A stretch of 45,652 bases of DNA from CAYUNA01 sp047629355 (GTDB lineage: Bacteria; Bacteroidota; Bacteroidia; Chitinophagales; Saprospiraceae), in assembly GCA_047629355.1 (NCBI GenBank), contig JBLHWU010000010.1, positions 1 through 45,652 on the forward strand, in the 5' to 3' direction. Position 1 is the first letter of the stretch; every line of letters starts with the position of its first letter. Under the pieces are notes generated by a model, which was given only the letters and a program-made list of their open reading frames with translations, made no database searches and was not told where the DNA came from. This document shows positions 17,429 to 27,289 of the stretch, piece by piece. Made by a program: the position numbers and the translations under genes.

Positions 17429-18376
17429 TTAAAAGAATCGTGGGTTCGTATATTCTTCGCCTTCTGATTTACCAAAACAGTAGTGCAAACTTGCTTCGAT
17501 GCTTCCACTATTATAATCTCTCAGGTCAGAAATCGTCATATCATACGACATACCAAATAACAAGTTATTGGTTAACTGTGCCATGATTAAAATATCAAAT
17601 GACTCACCCGTGCTGGTTTCTTTATTGCCACCTAAGCGGTAGGTAACGCCGAAAATATAGCGGTCGTTGATAATTAAATTCGCATTCACATCGGCATCTA
17701 CTGGCGCGTTAGCCACATATTTAAGTAAGGTCTGTGGTTGTATTTTTACATTCTCCCCTAACTCAAAAGTAATACCACCCATAAAATAAACGTGATTGAC
17801 TTCGCGAGAAATAACGTTATTTTCACTTGCAAAATCCACATTATTTTTCAAAAAACGCGGCACAGAAATACCTGCATAAAACTTCGGTGACGAATAATAC
17901 AATCCTGCACCAAAGTTAGCTAAAATTTTATCTTCTTGTCCCAAAGAAATACTTGGGTCTGCCGTACGGTCTTCCGTCGCAGTTGCCATTTGGAAATTTC
18001 CTTCTAAAGAACGAGCAGAACCCTGCAAGCCCATGCCCAATGACCCTTGCCCCAATCTGACGCGGTAGGAATAGACAGCATCAAAAGTATAGCTTTCAAA
18101 AAGTCCTACTTTGTAGCGTTCCAAATTGGCGCCGATACCTACTTTTTGGTTAAATAAAGGCATGTTGAAAGACAACGTTGTGAATTCTGGCGCACCATCC
18201 AAACCTAACCATTGCGAACGGTGAAGGCAAGTGATGCAAGTGGATTCTTTCGCGCCTGCATAGCCAGCATTATAACCCAACTTATATTGCATAAATTGTG
18301 TATTCTGACGGTCTTGTTGTCCAAAAGCGACAAAAACGGTCAAACAAAGAATTATCGTAGATAATATATTTTTCAT
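17429..18376 (-). CDS. PorP/SprF family type IX secretion outer-membrane protein
   Basis: This 315-residue protein has a signal peptide (MKNILSTIILCLTVFVAFGQ) and then QDRQNTQFMQYKLGYNAGYAG and RSQWLGLDGAPEFTTLSFNMPL, the hallmark N-terminus of the PorP/SprF family. The remainder is alternating amphipathic beta strands consistent with an outer-membrane barrel and ends in an aromatic residue (NPRFF). SprF-type proteins act together with the T9SS core to export or anchor one particular SprB-like partner encoded next door. Here the partner is the 2466-aa gene directly upstream. The family is certain. Assignment to that partner is inferred from position. Confidence 0.92.
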   Translation of the reverse strand: MKNILSTIILCLTVFVAFGQQDRQNTQFMQYKLGYNAGYAGAKESTCITCLHRSQWLGLDGAPEFTTLSFNMPLFNQKVGIGANLERYKVGLFESYTFDAVYSYRVRLGQGSLGMGLQGSARSLEGNFQMATATEDRTADPSISLGQEDKILANFGAGLYYSSPKFYAGISVPRFLKNNVDFASENNVISREVNHVYFMGGITFELGENVKIQPQTLLKYVANAPVDADVNANLIINDRYIFGVTYRLGGNKETSTGESFDILIMAQLTNNLLFGMSYDMTISDLRDYNSGSIEASLHYCFGKSEGEEYTNPRFF

Positions 18377-18424
18377 TGTATTAATTTTATTTGTGAACGA
18401 CGTGTTGTCAGTTGCGGATTACGG

Positions 18425-18463
18425 GTTGCCAACGTGATGACGTGTACCGTCATGTTTGGCAAC
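18425..18463. repeat. GC-rich hairpin in the sprB-sprF gap
   Basis: GTTGCCAA and TTGGCAAC enclose a second stem (ATGAC/GTCAT) around GTGTACC. A CG-rich stretch with repeated AACGCG follows up to the stop of the adhesin gene. On the minus strand it lies between the adhesin and sprF-like genes and may reduce downstream expression. Confidence 0.45.
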
Positions 18464-18490
18464 TCGCAACGCGTAACGCGCACAACGCGT

Positions 18491-21400
18491 TTACCGTTGA
18501 AGAGTGATAAAACCAGACATTATAGGGTCGCCGTTGCCCAAATTCAACATATAGAAATACGTACCTGCTGGCAATTCTTCTCCATTAAAGGTACCTTCCC
18601 AATTGTTTAAATAAGGTTGACCACCAAAAACTTCATCGCCCCAAGTATTGAAAATACTCATGTCACTATTCGGTAATTTTGCTTCATCTGCCAAACACGG
18701 AATCACGAAAAAGTCGTTGATGCCATCATTGTTTGGCGTAAAGATATTCGGAACGGTACAAGCTGCATCCAAGCCAACTTGAATGGTAATGACTGCGGTT
18801 GAACACTCGCAATTTTCTGCACACAATTCATAGGTAATGGTTTCTGTACCGATAAAACTGGCATTGGCATCGTAAGTGATAATGCCAGTCGATGCTTCCA
18901 ATTCCAACGTTCCACCAACGGGTTCGTCGAGGATGGTGACTACAAAATTTTCAGGTACTTGGTCATTTGACAATAATTGTAGCTTCGTTTCTTGCGCGAA
19001 CGCGATACTGATTTGGTCATCTACCGCAATTGGTCCCATTTGGAAATCAATCACAATCGTATCTAAAGATGCGTCGCCACAAGCCCCGTCGTTAATAAAC
19101 CAAGTCAATTCCGTCACACCTGGTGTGAAACCACAAACAGTTGTATTCGGATTGTTCGGTGAAATGATTTCTAAGTCTGGGTCATTGGTTGCCCAAACTC
19201 CACCACCACTTGCTGCGTCTGCACTCAATTCAACACAACCATCAATGCTACAAGATTCCATATCGCTTCCTGCGAATGCAGTCTCATTAGAAACGGTGAC
19301 GCTAATTGTTTCTTCATCTGCTCCACAGCCGCCTTCGATTGTCCAAGTGAACAAGAAAGATTGACCAGGAATTAAGCCTGTTACCGTTGTCATTGGTTCG
19401 CTTGGGTCAGTAATATTTACACCCAAAATCTCTTGTCCGCTTGGTTGCGACCATATCCCGATATTTGAAGTCGGCATGGTTGCATTTAATTGAACTTCTG
19501 TTTCATTACAAACACTAACGGATTCACCTGCGTCTGCAAATTCTACAATATTTACAAAAACGCCCGTCGTATCAGAGGAGTAGTTTTCACAAACACCATT
19601 AGACAAGGTCCATTCAAAAACATAAGGAACACCTACAGTAAAGCCTGCTGCTGTCGTCGTTGATTGGTCAGGATTGGCAATGGAAATATTCATTGGGTTG
19701 CCTTCAACGAGTGTCCAAAGTCCCGTTCCTACCGTTGGTGCAGTTGCTTGTAAAGTAATAATGTCACCATCACAAACGACGATGGAAGGTCCTGCTTCTG
19801 CTTCATTTGCTGGGATGGTATTCATTTCAACATTGGTTGCAACAGAATTTTCAGATACACAACCATCCAATGTTGCGACTACAACAAATGACGTCGTGCC
19901 GTTGCCGTATTGTGCTGCATTTGGAATGGTAAAAGTCAAGCCCGTCGCTTGTCCTAATGCTACATCTGTCCCTTCGACAACCCAAACATAAGTTGCGCCC
20001 GGTGTTGCGGAAGCTGCCGAAACGCCTACGGTCACATCTTGTGAACTTGAACAGTATGGTCCAAAATTCACCGCGAATGGCTGCTTTGGTTTTTCTTTCA
20101 CATTCACGGTAATCAATGCCTCATCTGACCAACAGCCATCTACTAAAATACGTACTCTAAATGGTTCGTCCATCAAATCTGCCGTCGCATTTGGAATCAC
20201 AGGATTACACAAAGACGAGCTAAAACCATTTGGTCCTTGCCACTCATATTGCGTACCCGTCATACAATCAACGAATAACTCTAACGCCTCGCCTTCGCAA
20301 ACGGGACTATTACTCATTGGTATAGCGACTGGTTTAGGTTGTACTTCAATTACCGTCGCGCCAGATGCAGCGGATTGGCAACCATCAGATTCGATTCTTA
20401 CGGTATAAGAACCGCTATTTGCTATTGTAATTGGGTCGAGCGTCAAGGAAGAATTCATTGTAGTAATTGTTCCTTGTGGCGTTTCCCAAATATAAGTTAC
20501 GTTATTTCCCAAACCAACTGTTGTTGTGAAAACAACCGTTTCTCCATCACAAAATGGACTTGTAGAATCTGTTGTTGGTGCAGCTGGTGTTGGTACGACT
20601 GGCGGTACAATTACCGTTGTGGTCGCAACAATCGAGGAACAGCCATCGCCATTTGTTACGGTTAAAGTATAAGGGCCGCTATCGTCCGTCGTTGCTTGTG
20701 GAATCGTCGCTACACTATCGGTTGACGAAAATCCGTCGCCTGTCCACAAGAAAGTATAAGTCCCATCATTTGGTGGGAAAATCGTAGTGGTCAATTGAAT
20801 ATCAACTGGACCGAGTACACAGTTTGGTGCATTGTTCGCGACGCCTGTGATATTTGGTCGGTCGTTAACTTGCAAGGCAACAGATGTTGTAGTTGAACAA
20901 CCAAACTCGTTGGCAACGACTACGGTATAAGTTCCTGCATTGCTTAATGTTATTTCTTCAATATCAAATGTTTGACCTGCAACTACGGTTGTTCCATTTG
21001 GATAAAACCACTCGTAGCTCACGTTTGCGGTAGCAGAAGAAGCACTAAAAGTTATCGCCTCGCCTTCGCAAGCTGGATTTGGTGCAACCGATGCAGTAAC
21101 AGATTCTGGTCGAACAGAAATATTTACGAAATGGACTTGTGACCATTCAGAAATACATGGATTGCCGATTGCTCGAACGCGCCAGTTTCCACCATGTTGT
21201 GTTAAAGTGGCAACAGGAATAATCAATGAGTTTCCAGAAGAAGTAAACGTTGTCAAGGAAGGACTTTCCCATTCGTAAGAAACTGCGCCTGCGATATTTG
21301 AGGCACTTAACAACAATTCTTCTCCTTCACAAAGTGGATTATTTGGAAAAGTATTGCTAAACATTGTCGGCGTATCTGGTCGGTCTAAAACAGAAACGGT

Positions 21401-24400
21401 AAACGTCACTGGGTCAGATTCGCAGCCATCTTCGGTTAGTACTAAATTGTAAAAACCGCTATTCGATTGAGAAATAGCAACAATTGGTGCAGGCGAGCAG
21501 CTGTTTGAACTAAAACCTGCTGGGCCTGTCCACACACACGAAGAACTCGCGGTGCTATTCACAACTGGAAAGGTCAAGGTTTCGCCTTCACAAATGGTCG
21601 CATTGTCTGGTGAAATTTGTGCAACTGGCGCATCTTTTACCGTAATGGTCAACACATCCGAAGATTCAGAAGTACAAAATTCACGCTGCGTTTCTACATA
21701 AAAATTGTAAAAACCATTGCTTGTCCCTAGCCAGTTATAAGTGTTGGTAGTTGTCGTTGCCAATAAGAAACCATTTGGCGCAGCACCAAAATACCAATTG
21801 TAGGAAACACCATTTCCAGGAACAGGCGTCGTCGTGAAATTCACAATTGTATTTTCACAAACTTCCGTATCGTCCGCTTGGATGGTTGGTTTTAATAAAG
21901 GCAAATCATTATTTGTTGCCTGCACTGTTCTAGAAGCTTCACAGCCCGTAATTCCAGTGACCGTAACGGTGTAAAAGCCAATATTGTCTTGGTCTGCTTC
22001 CAAAATGATTGGGTCGCAATCGAAAGAAACAAAGCCATTAGGTCCTGTCCATTGACATTGATAAGCATTGTTGCCACCGGGAGTAGCTGGTGGATTAGCG
22101 AATAAGAATAAGGTGTCGCTTCCGCAATTACTTTCGATAGTTGGCATCGGTTTGGTTGCCTGTACCGCAATTTGTGTCATGCACGAATCTTGGTTACCCG
22201 AAATATCTGTTATTAATAGAGTAATGTCTAAAACTTCCCCGATTTGGTCACATCTAATCACATCGGTCAAAGGTCCCGCGATATCTACCGTCATGGATAT
22301 AATGCCGCAATTGTCTGAACTACCCATATTGATTTCATTAGGAAAAATCGTATCCCGAACGAACCCAGATGGATTGATATTGACAAAAAGAGGTGGTACA
22401 CAGTTCACATTTGGCACTTCGTTATCTTTAACGGTGATGTCAAAAGAACATTCGCTTGGGTTGCCCGCCAAATCTTCAACCGCGTAGGTTATGGTATTGA
22501 TACCAACATTCAATGTTTGCGTTTGTGGCACTAACGGCGGCGTCAAAGTTGTCGTTGCTACGGTAGTCGCGTCAGCAATAGAGAAATCTGGTGAAACGGA
22601 TTCATATTGTAAATAAGCAGTCAAGTAACTTGTACTATCTCTATTGTCTGCATCCAAAGTCCCACATGGATTGATACCCGAATCAGCGGTGCCTGGAGGT
22701 GGAATATTTAAATTAGAAACTGCATTGAAGAATACAGGTCCCGCAGCAGCCCAGTTGTTAAATGTTTGTGCATCAATATTGATGGCAAAATCATTGGGAA
22801 CGTTACAATTTGCCGTTGTTGCAGCAGTCGTTCCAATAGAGTTACCGTCTTGGTCAAAAATTTCAAAAATTTCTTGTGCAACATTATTAAAATCACCTTG
22901 AATTTCAATAATTAACTGTACCGAACCTGGTGTGGCATTTCCCTGTAAAGGAGTAGGGAAATTAATCACAACATTCTCTGCATTTTGTACACCTAAGTTA
23001 GGATTCAACGCGAATATTAATAAGGAATCTGCATTATTATTAGCTGCAATAATTGTTGGAGTAGTTACGCCACAATTATCCGAAATGTTAGTAAATAACG
23101 GAATCTCCAAGGTCGCTTCACACAATCCTGGCTCTGCATCCATCGTAATATCCGCAGGACAATCAATGATTGGCGCTTCGGTATCGTTGACGGTTATATT
23201 GAAAAGACAAGTTGAGATGTTATCTGCACAATCTGTGAAAAAATATTCTACATTACTCGTTCCCTGAGCAAAAGTTGCATCAAAGGGTGCAATCGCGGCG
23301 GTTATCGTATCCACTTGATTGATGCTGTATTGAAAAGTCACATCACTCGGCGAAATGCCTTCATAAACTATTCTTCCAAATGCTCTACTGGTACCACAAA
23401 TGTCATTGATGGCAAATGTTCCCGAAGTCGGTGGACTTGGAATATTGGGTTCTAATGTAATGTTAATCACGCCGTCGAATGCCCAATTGTTAAATTGCAT
23501 CGCCGTTACTGGAACAGAGGTCATAATACTGGTACATTGTGCCTGACCGGGTGTATTGAGGGTTTGTCCCAAATTCGTCCCATCTTCTCCAATGATGTTA
23601 AAAAACTCTGTCGGCTGTTCAATATCTGTATTAATCAGAGCAATGCGAAGCATCGTATTAGTCGTAGCGCTAAATGGTGGTGGCGGAACATTGAAAGTTA
23701 ATTGAATTGAATTAACAGGCACTGATAAATCTCCAGGCACATCAGATTCAATATCTTTTGTAGCCGAAGTAGTCGAATCAATAACCATGATATTATTACA
23801 ACCTTCTGTAATCATCGGCATTGCTAAGGTAACTATCGCTTCACAAACCGTTGTATCATTTTCGACAATCATATCCGTCGGGCAGTCTGTCAAAACAGGT
23901 GCCATATTATCAGTAATTGTAAAGGAGAAGGTCATCGTATCAGAATTCCCGGCTTCGTCAAACGCCATGAAATCTACATCGACAGAAACAAAAATTCCCA
24001 TCTCTGGCGTCGGGCAACTAATGCTATTCAGCGTGTCCGCAAAATTGGTGCTGTCTGCCGTAATATTCGTACCTGAATAAAATGCCATCCAAGTAATATC
24101 TGGAAAATCAGTACAATTATCAGTTACAAAAGCAGCGCCGTGCGAAAGGATAAATCCTTTAAACACATCTGCCATATTATCGCTAAAATCACAACCGATA
24201 ATGATGCTGTTTCCACCTACAATTTCTGGTGGAATGGTATCCGTAATGTAGATGTTTTGAGTATAAATCACTGCTAAGGTACAGCCGTCATTGATTGTCC
24301 AAATTCTCGAAATCGAATCTTCTGAAATCACATTATCCGTAAAGACAATCATTGGGGGCATCGTACAATTATCCGTTGCCGTTAATTGTCCAGTGTTAGA

Positions 24401-25891
24401 AGGGTCAGTGCTATCGTCACAACTAATCAAAATATCTGCTGGCGCAAAGGTGATGACTGGCAAAGTCGTATCTTGTGACATAACGGTTTGAACATGGGTC
24501 AGCATATTACCGCAAGCATCTGAGATTTCCCAAGTACGTTCATATAAACTATCGCATTCTGTAATAGATAAAGTCTCAGAAAAAGCGATGGTTAAATTCA
24601 TATCACAATTATCTTCCACATCCGCCATCGTAATATTTCCCAAAACGGAAGTATCGCGATTTTCTTCGCAATTGATAAGGGTATCTTGAGGCATTTCAAA
24701 ACCCATCACAAACGTTGGCGCAGACATATCTTCTTGGATAATATCTTGCATCGCCATTGCACTATTTCCACAAGTATCAACTGCAATCCAAGTCCGGCGA
24801 AGCGTATCGCTAAATGGACAATCGCCTGCAATAGTTATTTCAGTAAGTGTCAATTCTGGGTCTGCGTCGCAATTATCCGTTACGGTTACCATAGCGGCAA
24901 TTGGCGTATCCTCGCAGTTAATTGTTTGACTTGGCATAACACCAGCAATTGTTGGCGAGATATTATCTTCTCTGGTATAGGTCGCGCTGGCAGTTATTGA
25001 AGCCCCACAATTATCTGCGATAGTCCAGATTACAGTCCTTGTTCCGCAAAGCGTATCTGGCTGACTGGGATTATAATCACTGGTAATTGTGATAATGCCA
25101 CAATCATCGGAAGAGTTGGCTGGGTTGTTTGTAATAGCATTCATTTGAGCAAACCATTGATTAAAATTGGAATTGCTACAATCGACGGTTTCGTTCATCA
25201 ACGTTCCTGTAAAAGTAGGAGGCTGGTTGCCCATTACGGTAATGAGTTGTGAGACAGTATCTCGATTGCCTGCCATATCTATCGCAATCCAGTTACGCGT
25301 AATGACCATATCAGATAATGGACAATTAACGATTTGTGGAAACTGCTCAAGGCTAGAAGTGATACTACCATTATCGCAGGCATCCATTGCTGTCAAGCTT
25401 GGTGCATTGGGAATAGCAGAATTACAGGTAACGGTAATGTCAGCAGGCACTTGGGCCATGTTAAATGCAGGTGGCGTCACATCAATAAATTCCGCCTCGA
25501 TACACATTGTCTGCGTACTGGTGCTACTATTGTTCATATCCGTCACGATTACTTGATAAGTAAACGTGATGATGTCTGGTTCTGTCACGGTATTGCCGAC
25601 CATATAGCCGCCTGAAGGGACAGTACCCGCATTCGTAATCTGAGGGCTTCCGTTAATCATTGCTGAAAAACCAGTATCGCCAGTCACACTAAGCACTGGG
25701 TCTGAGAGTGTTGCTTCACAATCGGTATTCAATGTAAAGGCAGTGGAGGCTGCGGTATAATCAGAATTGCCAAGCGTACCCGTAAAATTTGTTCCGGTAA
25801 GGCTACATTGAGCAGTGGCGATTTGACTACAACAAAAAAGGAAAAGTAGTGGCAATGTAAATTGCCCTAAAGTTCGTAATCGGTTCTTCAT
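18491..25891 (-). CDS. Giant SprB-like surface adhesin with HYR and Ig-like repeats and CHU_C domain
   Basis: This 2466-residue protein has a signal peptide (to about residue 28, ending ATAQ). Residues ~140-600 hold a series of HYR-type repeats (TPPAFNMAQVPADITVTC; WIAVDTCGNSAM; TWEISDACGN), with further HYR-like units to about 1130. Residues ~1180-2080 hold many ~80-residue PKD/Ig-like repeats each starting with ...VCEGE or similar (NATICEGETL, NPACEGEAI, SPVCEGEAL) and containing GTYTVVV-type strands. The C-terminal ~90 residues (VPNIFTPNNDGINDFF ... GTYFYMLNLG) are the gliding-motility-associated CHU_C domain that directs T9SS export. It is directly upstream of the sprF-like gene, the arrangement of sprB-sprF in gliding bacteria, so it is probably a motile surface adhesin. 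The carbohydrate or protein target is unknown. Confidence 0.92.
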   Translation of the reverse strand: MKNRLRTLGQFTLPLLFLFCCSQIATAQCSLTGTNFTGTLGNSDYTAASTAFTLNTDCEATLSDPVLSVTGDTGFSAMINGSPQITNAGTVPSGGYMVGNTVTEPDIITFTYQVIVTDMNNSSTSTQTMCIEAEFIDVTPPAFNMAQVPADITVTCNSAIPNAPSLTAMDACDNGSITSSLEQFPQIVNCPLSDMVITRNWIAIDMAGNRDTVSQLITVMGNQPPTFTGTLMNETVDCSNSNFNQWFAQMNAITNNPANSSDDCGIITITSDYNPSQPDTLCGTRTVIWTIADNCGASITASATYTREDNISPTIAGVMPSQTINCEDTPIAAMVTVTDNCDADPELTLTEITIAGDCPFSDTLRRTWIAVDTCGNSAMAMQDIIQEDMSAPTFVMGFEMPQDTLINCEENRDTSVLGNITMADVEDNCDMNLTIAFSETLSITECDSLYERTWEISDACGNMLTHVQTVMSQDTTLPVITFAPADILISCDDSTDPSNTGQLTATDNCTMPPMIVFTDNVISEDSISRIWTINDGCTLAVIYTQNIYITDTIPPEIVGGNSIIIGCDFSDNMADVFKGFILSHGAAFVTDNCTDFPDITWMAFYSGTNITADSTNFADTLNSISCPTPEMGIFVSVDVDFMAFDEAGNSDTMTFSFTITDNMAPVLTDCPTDMIVENDTTVCEAIVTLAMPMITEGCNNIMVIDSTTSATKDIESDVPGDLSVPVNSIQLTFNVPPPPFSATTNTMLRIALINTDIEQPTEFFNIIGEDGTNLGQTLNTPGQAQCTSIMTSVPVTAMQFNNWAFDGVINITLEPNIPSPPTSGTFAINDICGTSRAFGRIVYEGISPSDVTFQYSINQVDTITAAIAPFDATFAQGTSNVEYFFTDCADNISTCLFNITVNDTEAPIIDCPADITMDAEPGLCEATLEIPLFTNISDNCGVTTPTIIAANNNADSLLIFALNPNLGVQNAENVVINFPTPLQGNATPGSVQLIIEIQGDFNNVAQEIFEIFDQDGNSIGTTAATTANCNVPNDFAINIDAQTFNNWAAAGPVFFNAVSNLNIPPPGTADSGINPCGTLDADNRDSTSYLTAYLQYESVSPDFSIADATTVATTTLTPPLVPQTQTLNVGINTITYAVEDLAGNPSECSFDITVKDNEVPNVNCVPPLFVNINPSGFVRDTIFPNEINMGSSDNCGIISMTVDIAGPLTDVIRCDQIGEVLDITLLITDISGNQDSCMTQIAVQATKPMPTIESNCGSDTLFLFANPPATPGGNNAYQCQWTGPNGFVSFDCDPIILEADQDNIGFYTVTVTGITGCEASRTVQATNNDLPLLKPTIQADDTEVCENTIVNFTTTPVPGNGVSYNWYFGAAPNGFLLATTTTNTYNWLGTSNGFYNFYVETQREFCTSESSDVLTITVKDAPVAQISPDNATICEGETLTFPVVNSTASSSCVWTGPAGFSSNSCSPAPIVAISQSNSGFYNLVLTEDGCESDPVTFTVSVLDRPDTPTMFSNTFPNNPLCEGEELLLSASNIAGAVSYEWESPSLTTFTSSGNSLIIPVATLTQHGGNWRVRAIGNPCISEWSQVHFVNISVRPESVTASVAPNPACEGEAITFSASSATANVSYEWFYPNGTTVVAGQTFDIEEITLSNAGTYTVVVANEFGCSTTTSVALQVNDRPNITGVANNAPNCVLGPVDIQLTTTIFPPNDGTYTFLWTGDGFSSTDSVATIPQATTDDSGPYTLTVTNGDGCSSIVATTTVIVPPVVPTPAAPTTDSTSPFCDGETVVFTTTVGLGNNVTYIWETPQGTITTMNSSLTLDPITIANSGSYTVRIESDGCQSAASGATVIEVQPKPVAIPMSNSPVCEGEALELFVDCMTGTQYEWQGPNGFSSSLCNPVIPNATADLMDEPFRVRILVDGCWSDEALITVNVKEKPKQPFAVNFGPYCSSSQDVTVGVSAASATPGATYVWVVEGTDVALGQATGLTFTIPNAAQYGNGTTSFVVVATLDGCVSENSVATNVEMNTIPANEAEAGPSIVVCDGDIITLQATAPTVGTGLWTLVEGNPMNISIANPDQSTTTAAGFTVGVPYVFEWTLSNGVCENYSSDTTGVFVNIVEFADAGESVSVCNETEVQLNATMPTSNIGIWSQPSGQEILGVNITDPSEPMTTVTGLIPGQSFLFTWTIEGGCGADEETISVTVSNETAFAGSDMESCSIDGCVELSADAASGGGVWATNDPDLEIISPNNPNTTVCGFTPGVTELTWFINDGACGDASLDTIVIDFQMGPIAVDDQISIAFAQETKLQLLSNDQVPENFVVTILDEPVGGTLELEASTGIITYDANASFIGTETITYELCAENCECSTAVITIQVGLDAACTVPNIFTPNNDGINDFFVIPCLADEAKLPNSDMSIFNTWGDEVFGGQPYLNNWEGTFNGEELPAGTYFYMLNLGNGDPIMSGFITLQR

Positions 25892-25912
25892 ACTTTTTTA
25901 ATTTAAGTACTT

Positions 25913-26074
25913 TAGACTTGTTAATTAGATAGAGATGGTCATTTGAAAACATCTTTTTAGGATGTTTTCTTTTAAAAAAGAATTCAATAGAGGAACTATT
26001 CAATACTTTTTTAAAGAAAACTATCCCAAAAATCTAAATTTAAACTAACCATTTCTACCTAAGTAATAAGTCTA
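25913..26074. repeat. ~160-bp AT-rich palindromic repeat, family A copy 2
   Basis: Left arm TAGACTTGTTAATTAGATAG and right arm CTACCTAAGTAATAAGTCTA are imperfect inverted copies. The palindrome continues inward through CTTTTAAAAAAGAATTCAATAG and its mirror to a GAGGAA centre. The core (TATTGAATAC-TTTTTTAAAG) resembles that of the copies at 10.4, 27.0 and 37.9 kb. It lies 22 bp upstream of the adhesin's start codon, so it sits in its 5' leader or promoter. Confidence 0.6.
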
Positions 26075-27041
26075 TTTTAAAAATTGGGAAAAAACTTGTT
26101 CGTGCTGAATGAGAAGCAATGAATAATCAGCGATAACCTTTTAAAATCATCGTTGGTAACCAACCTATCTTCTCACGAAGCGTTTCTAAATGTTGTATCT
26201 AAGGAATGACGAAAGAATAAATTCACATTCTTGGCTATCTCTTTTGCCCCTATTTTTTACTTTGAAATTGCTCATTATATCAACATAAATTGCACTTTCA
26301 AAGCAAAAACTAAGACAAAAATAAATTACCCAAGAATGTCAATTTATTTTCTCCTCATTTCTAAGTATTCGAGCAGTTTTTAAAAGAAGTAAAATCAGAC
26401 TTCTTTTGTGATGGGATGGCATCAGCCGCTTGCTAAAATACTAAGTTATTTCGGCACATGACTTTTAAATTGAGTGCAAAAATAGCGAAGAAAATTTAAA
26501 ACATTAAATTATTAATTAATGTATATTAGTTTCAGGAAAAAACTGTTGCGCCGCTAAGCTACAAAAAGCAGTTGCAGGAACTGTTTTTTCAAAAATGAGA
26601 GGTTTATTTTTTACGGGTATTGCGTAGTGGAAAGATTCACGGTAGGTGTAAATCGGTTTCGATTGGTGTAAGTTCATGGATAAATCGGTTGTGATAAAAT
26701 TTAAAAATAGCAGAAAAACTACAATTTAGAAAAGTTGGACTTCTCGATAAATTAATAGGACTTCTGATACCAAATTTATTAGCAAATATTTTAATAATAA
26801 TAATAAGGATGAAAAACGATAGGTGCTAAGTGTGTGCTAATAAACGTGGTAATTCTCTTTCTTTTTAAATCTAAATCGGTTTCAAGAAAAATGGTTTTAA
26901 AAGGTACTTAGACATATTTTGATATTATATATTATCAAAATATGTGCCAGTTGTTTTGGAATAAGGGTGCAAATTATTAAATATGTAGCTATTTTTTATA
27001 AAAATAGCCTGTTAAAATTCTGTAAACACTTCATTTTCGGC
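26075..27041. other. Non-coding region upstream of the adhesin gene
   Basis: There is no open frame of 60 codons or more on either strand. The DNA is AT-rich, without recognisable genes or RNA motifs. Visible structure includes a perfect 13-bp-stem hairpin (ACATATTTTGATA...TATCAAAATATGT, 26912-26945) and a short AGAAGT/ACTTCT hairpin near 26385-26405. It may hold the adhesin promoter or a small RNA. Confidence 0.5.
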
Positions 27042-27287
27042 TAAGGGAATAGGCAATTAATAACCTACACAATTCTAAAAGAGGATATTTTTCATTAGAC
27101 TTTATGAATGGCGACTCTGGATAATTCGCAAACTATTGATTATCAATTATTTGCAATTCTAAAAAAGCTACTCATTCATAAAGTCTATTTAAGAAACTTG
27201 AAAAACCCTTTAATAATTTCTTTATTTAATGATTTTTTAAGTTTCTTAAATGAAAAATAGTCGGGTCAAATGCGTAGGTTATTATTT
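27042..27287. repeat. AT-rich palindromic repeat, family A copy 3, interrupted by a 90-bp MITE
   Basis: The arms TAAGGGAATAGGCAATTAAT / GTAGGTTATTATTTCTTTAA and the inner TTTAAGAAACTT / AAGTTTCTTAAA match copy 1 at 10.4 kb closely. Removing the 90-bp insert plus one ATT gives an uninterrupted ~153-bp palindrome. It ends a few bases from the stop of the minus-strand esterase gene and is positioned to act as its terminator. Confidence 0.7.
27097..27186. mobile_element. 90-bp MITE, copy 1, with 3-bp ATT target duplication
   Basis: The element starts AGACTTTATGAATG and ends with the exact inverse CATTCATAAAGTCT (14-bp perfect TIR). The interior is also palindromic (ATTGATTATCAAT; CGCAAA / TTTGCAA). 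It is flanked by ATT (27094-27096 and 27187-27189). A copy identical except for one terminal base lies at 41022-41111. There is no coding capacity, so it must be mobilised by a transposase elsewhere. Confidence 0.88.
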
Positions 27288-27289
27288 CT

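Noticed and set aside
20339..20665. Plus-strand open frames inside the giant adhesin
   Set aside because: Cys/Trp/Arg-rich products in frames opposite a clearly coding repeat protein. They are antisense shadows.
18491..25891. Repeats in the adhesin as a CRISPR array or DNA-level tandem array
   Set aside because: The periodicity is at protein level (80-residue domains) with divergent nucleotide sequence. There are no constant direct repeats with spacers.
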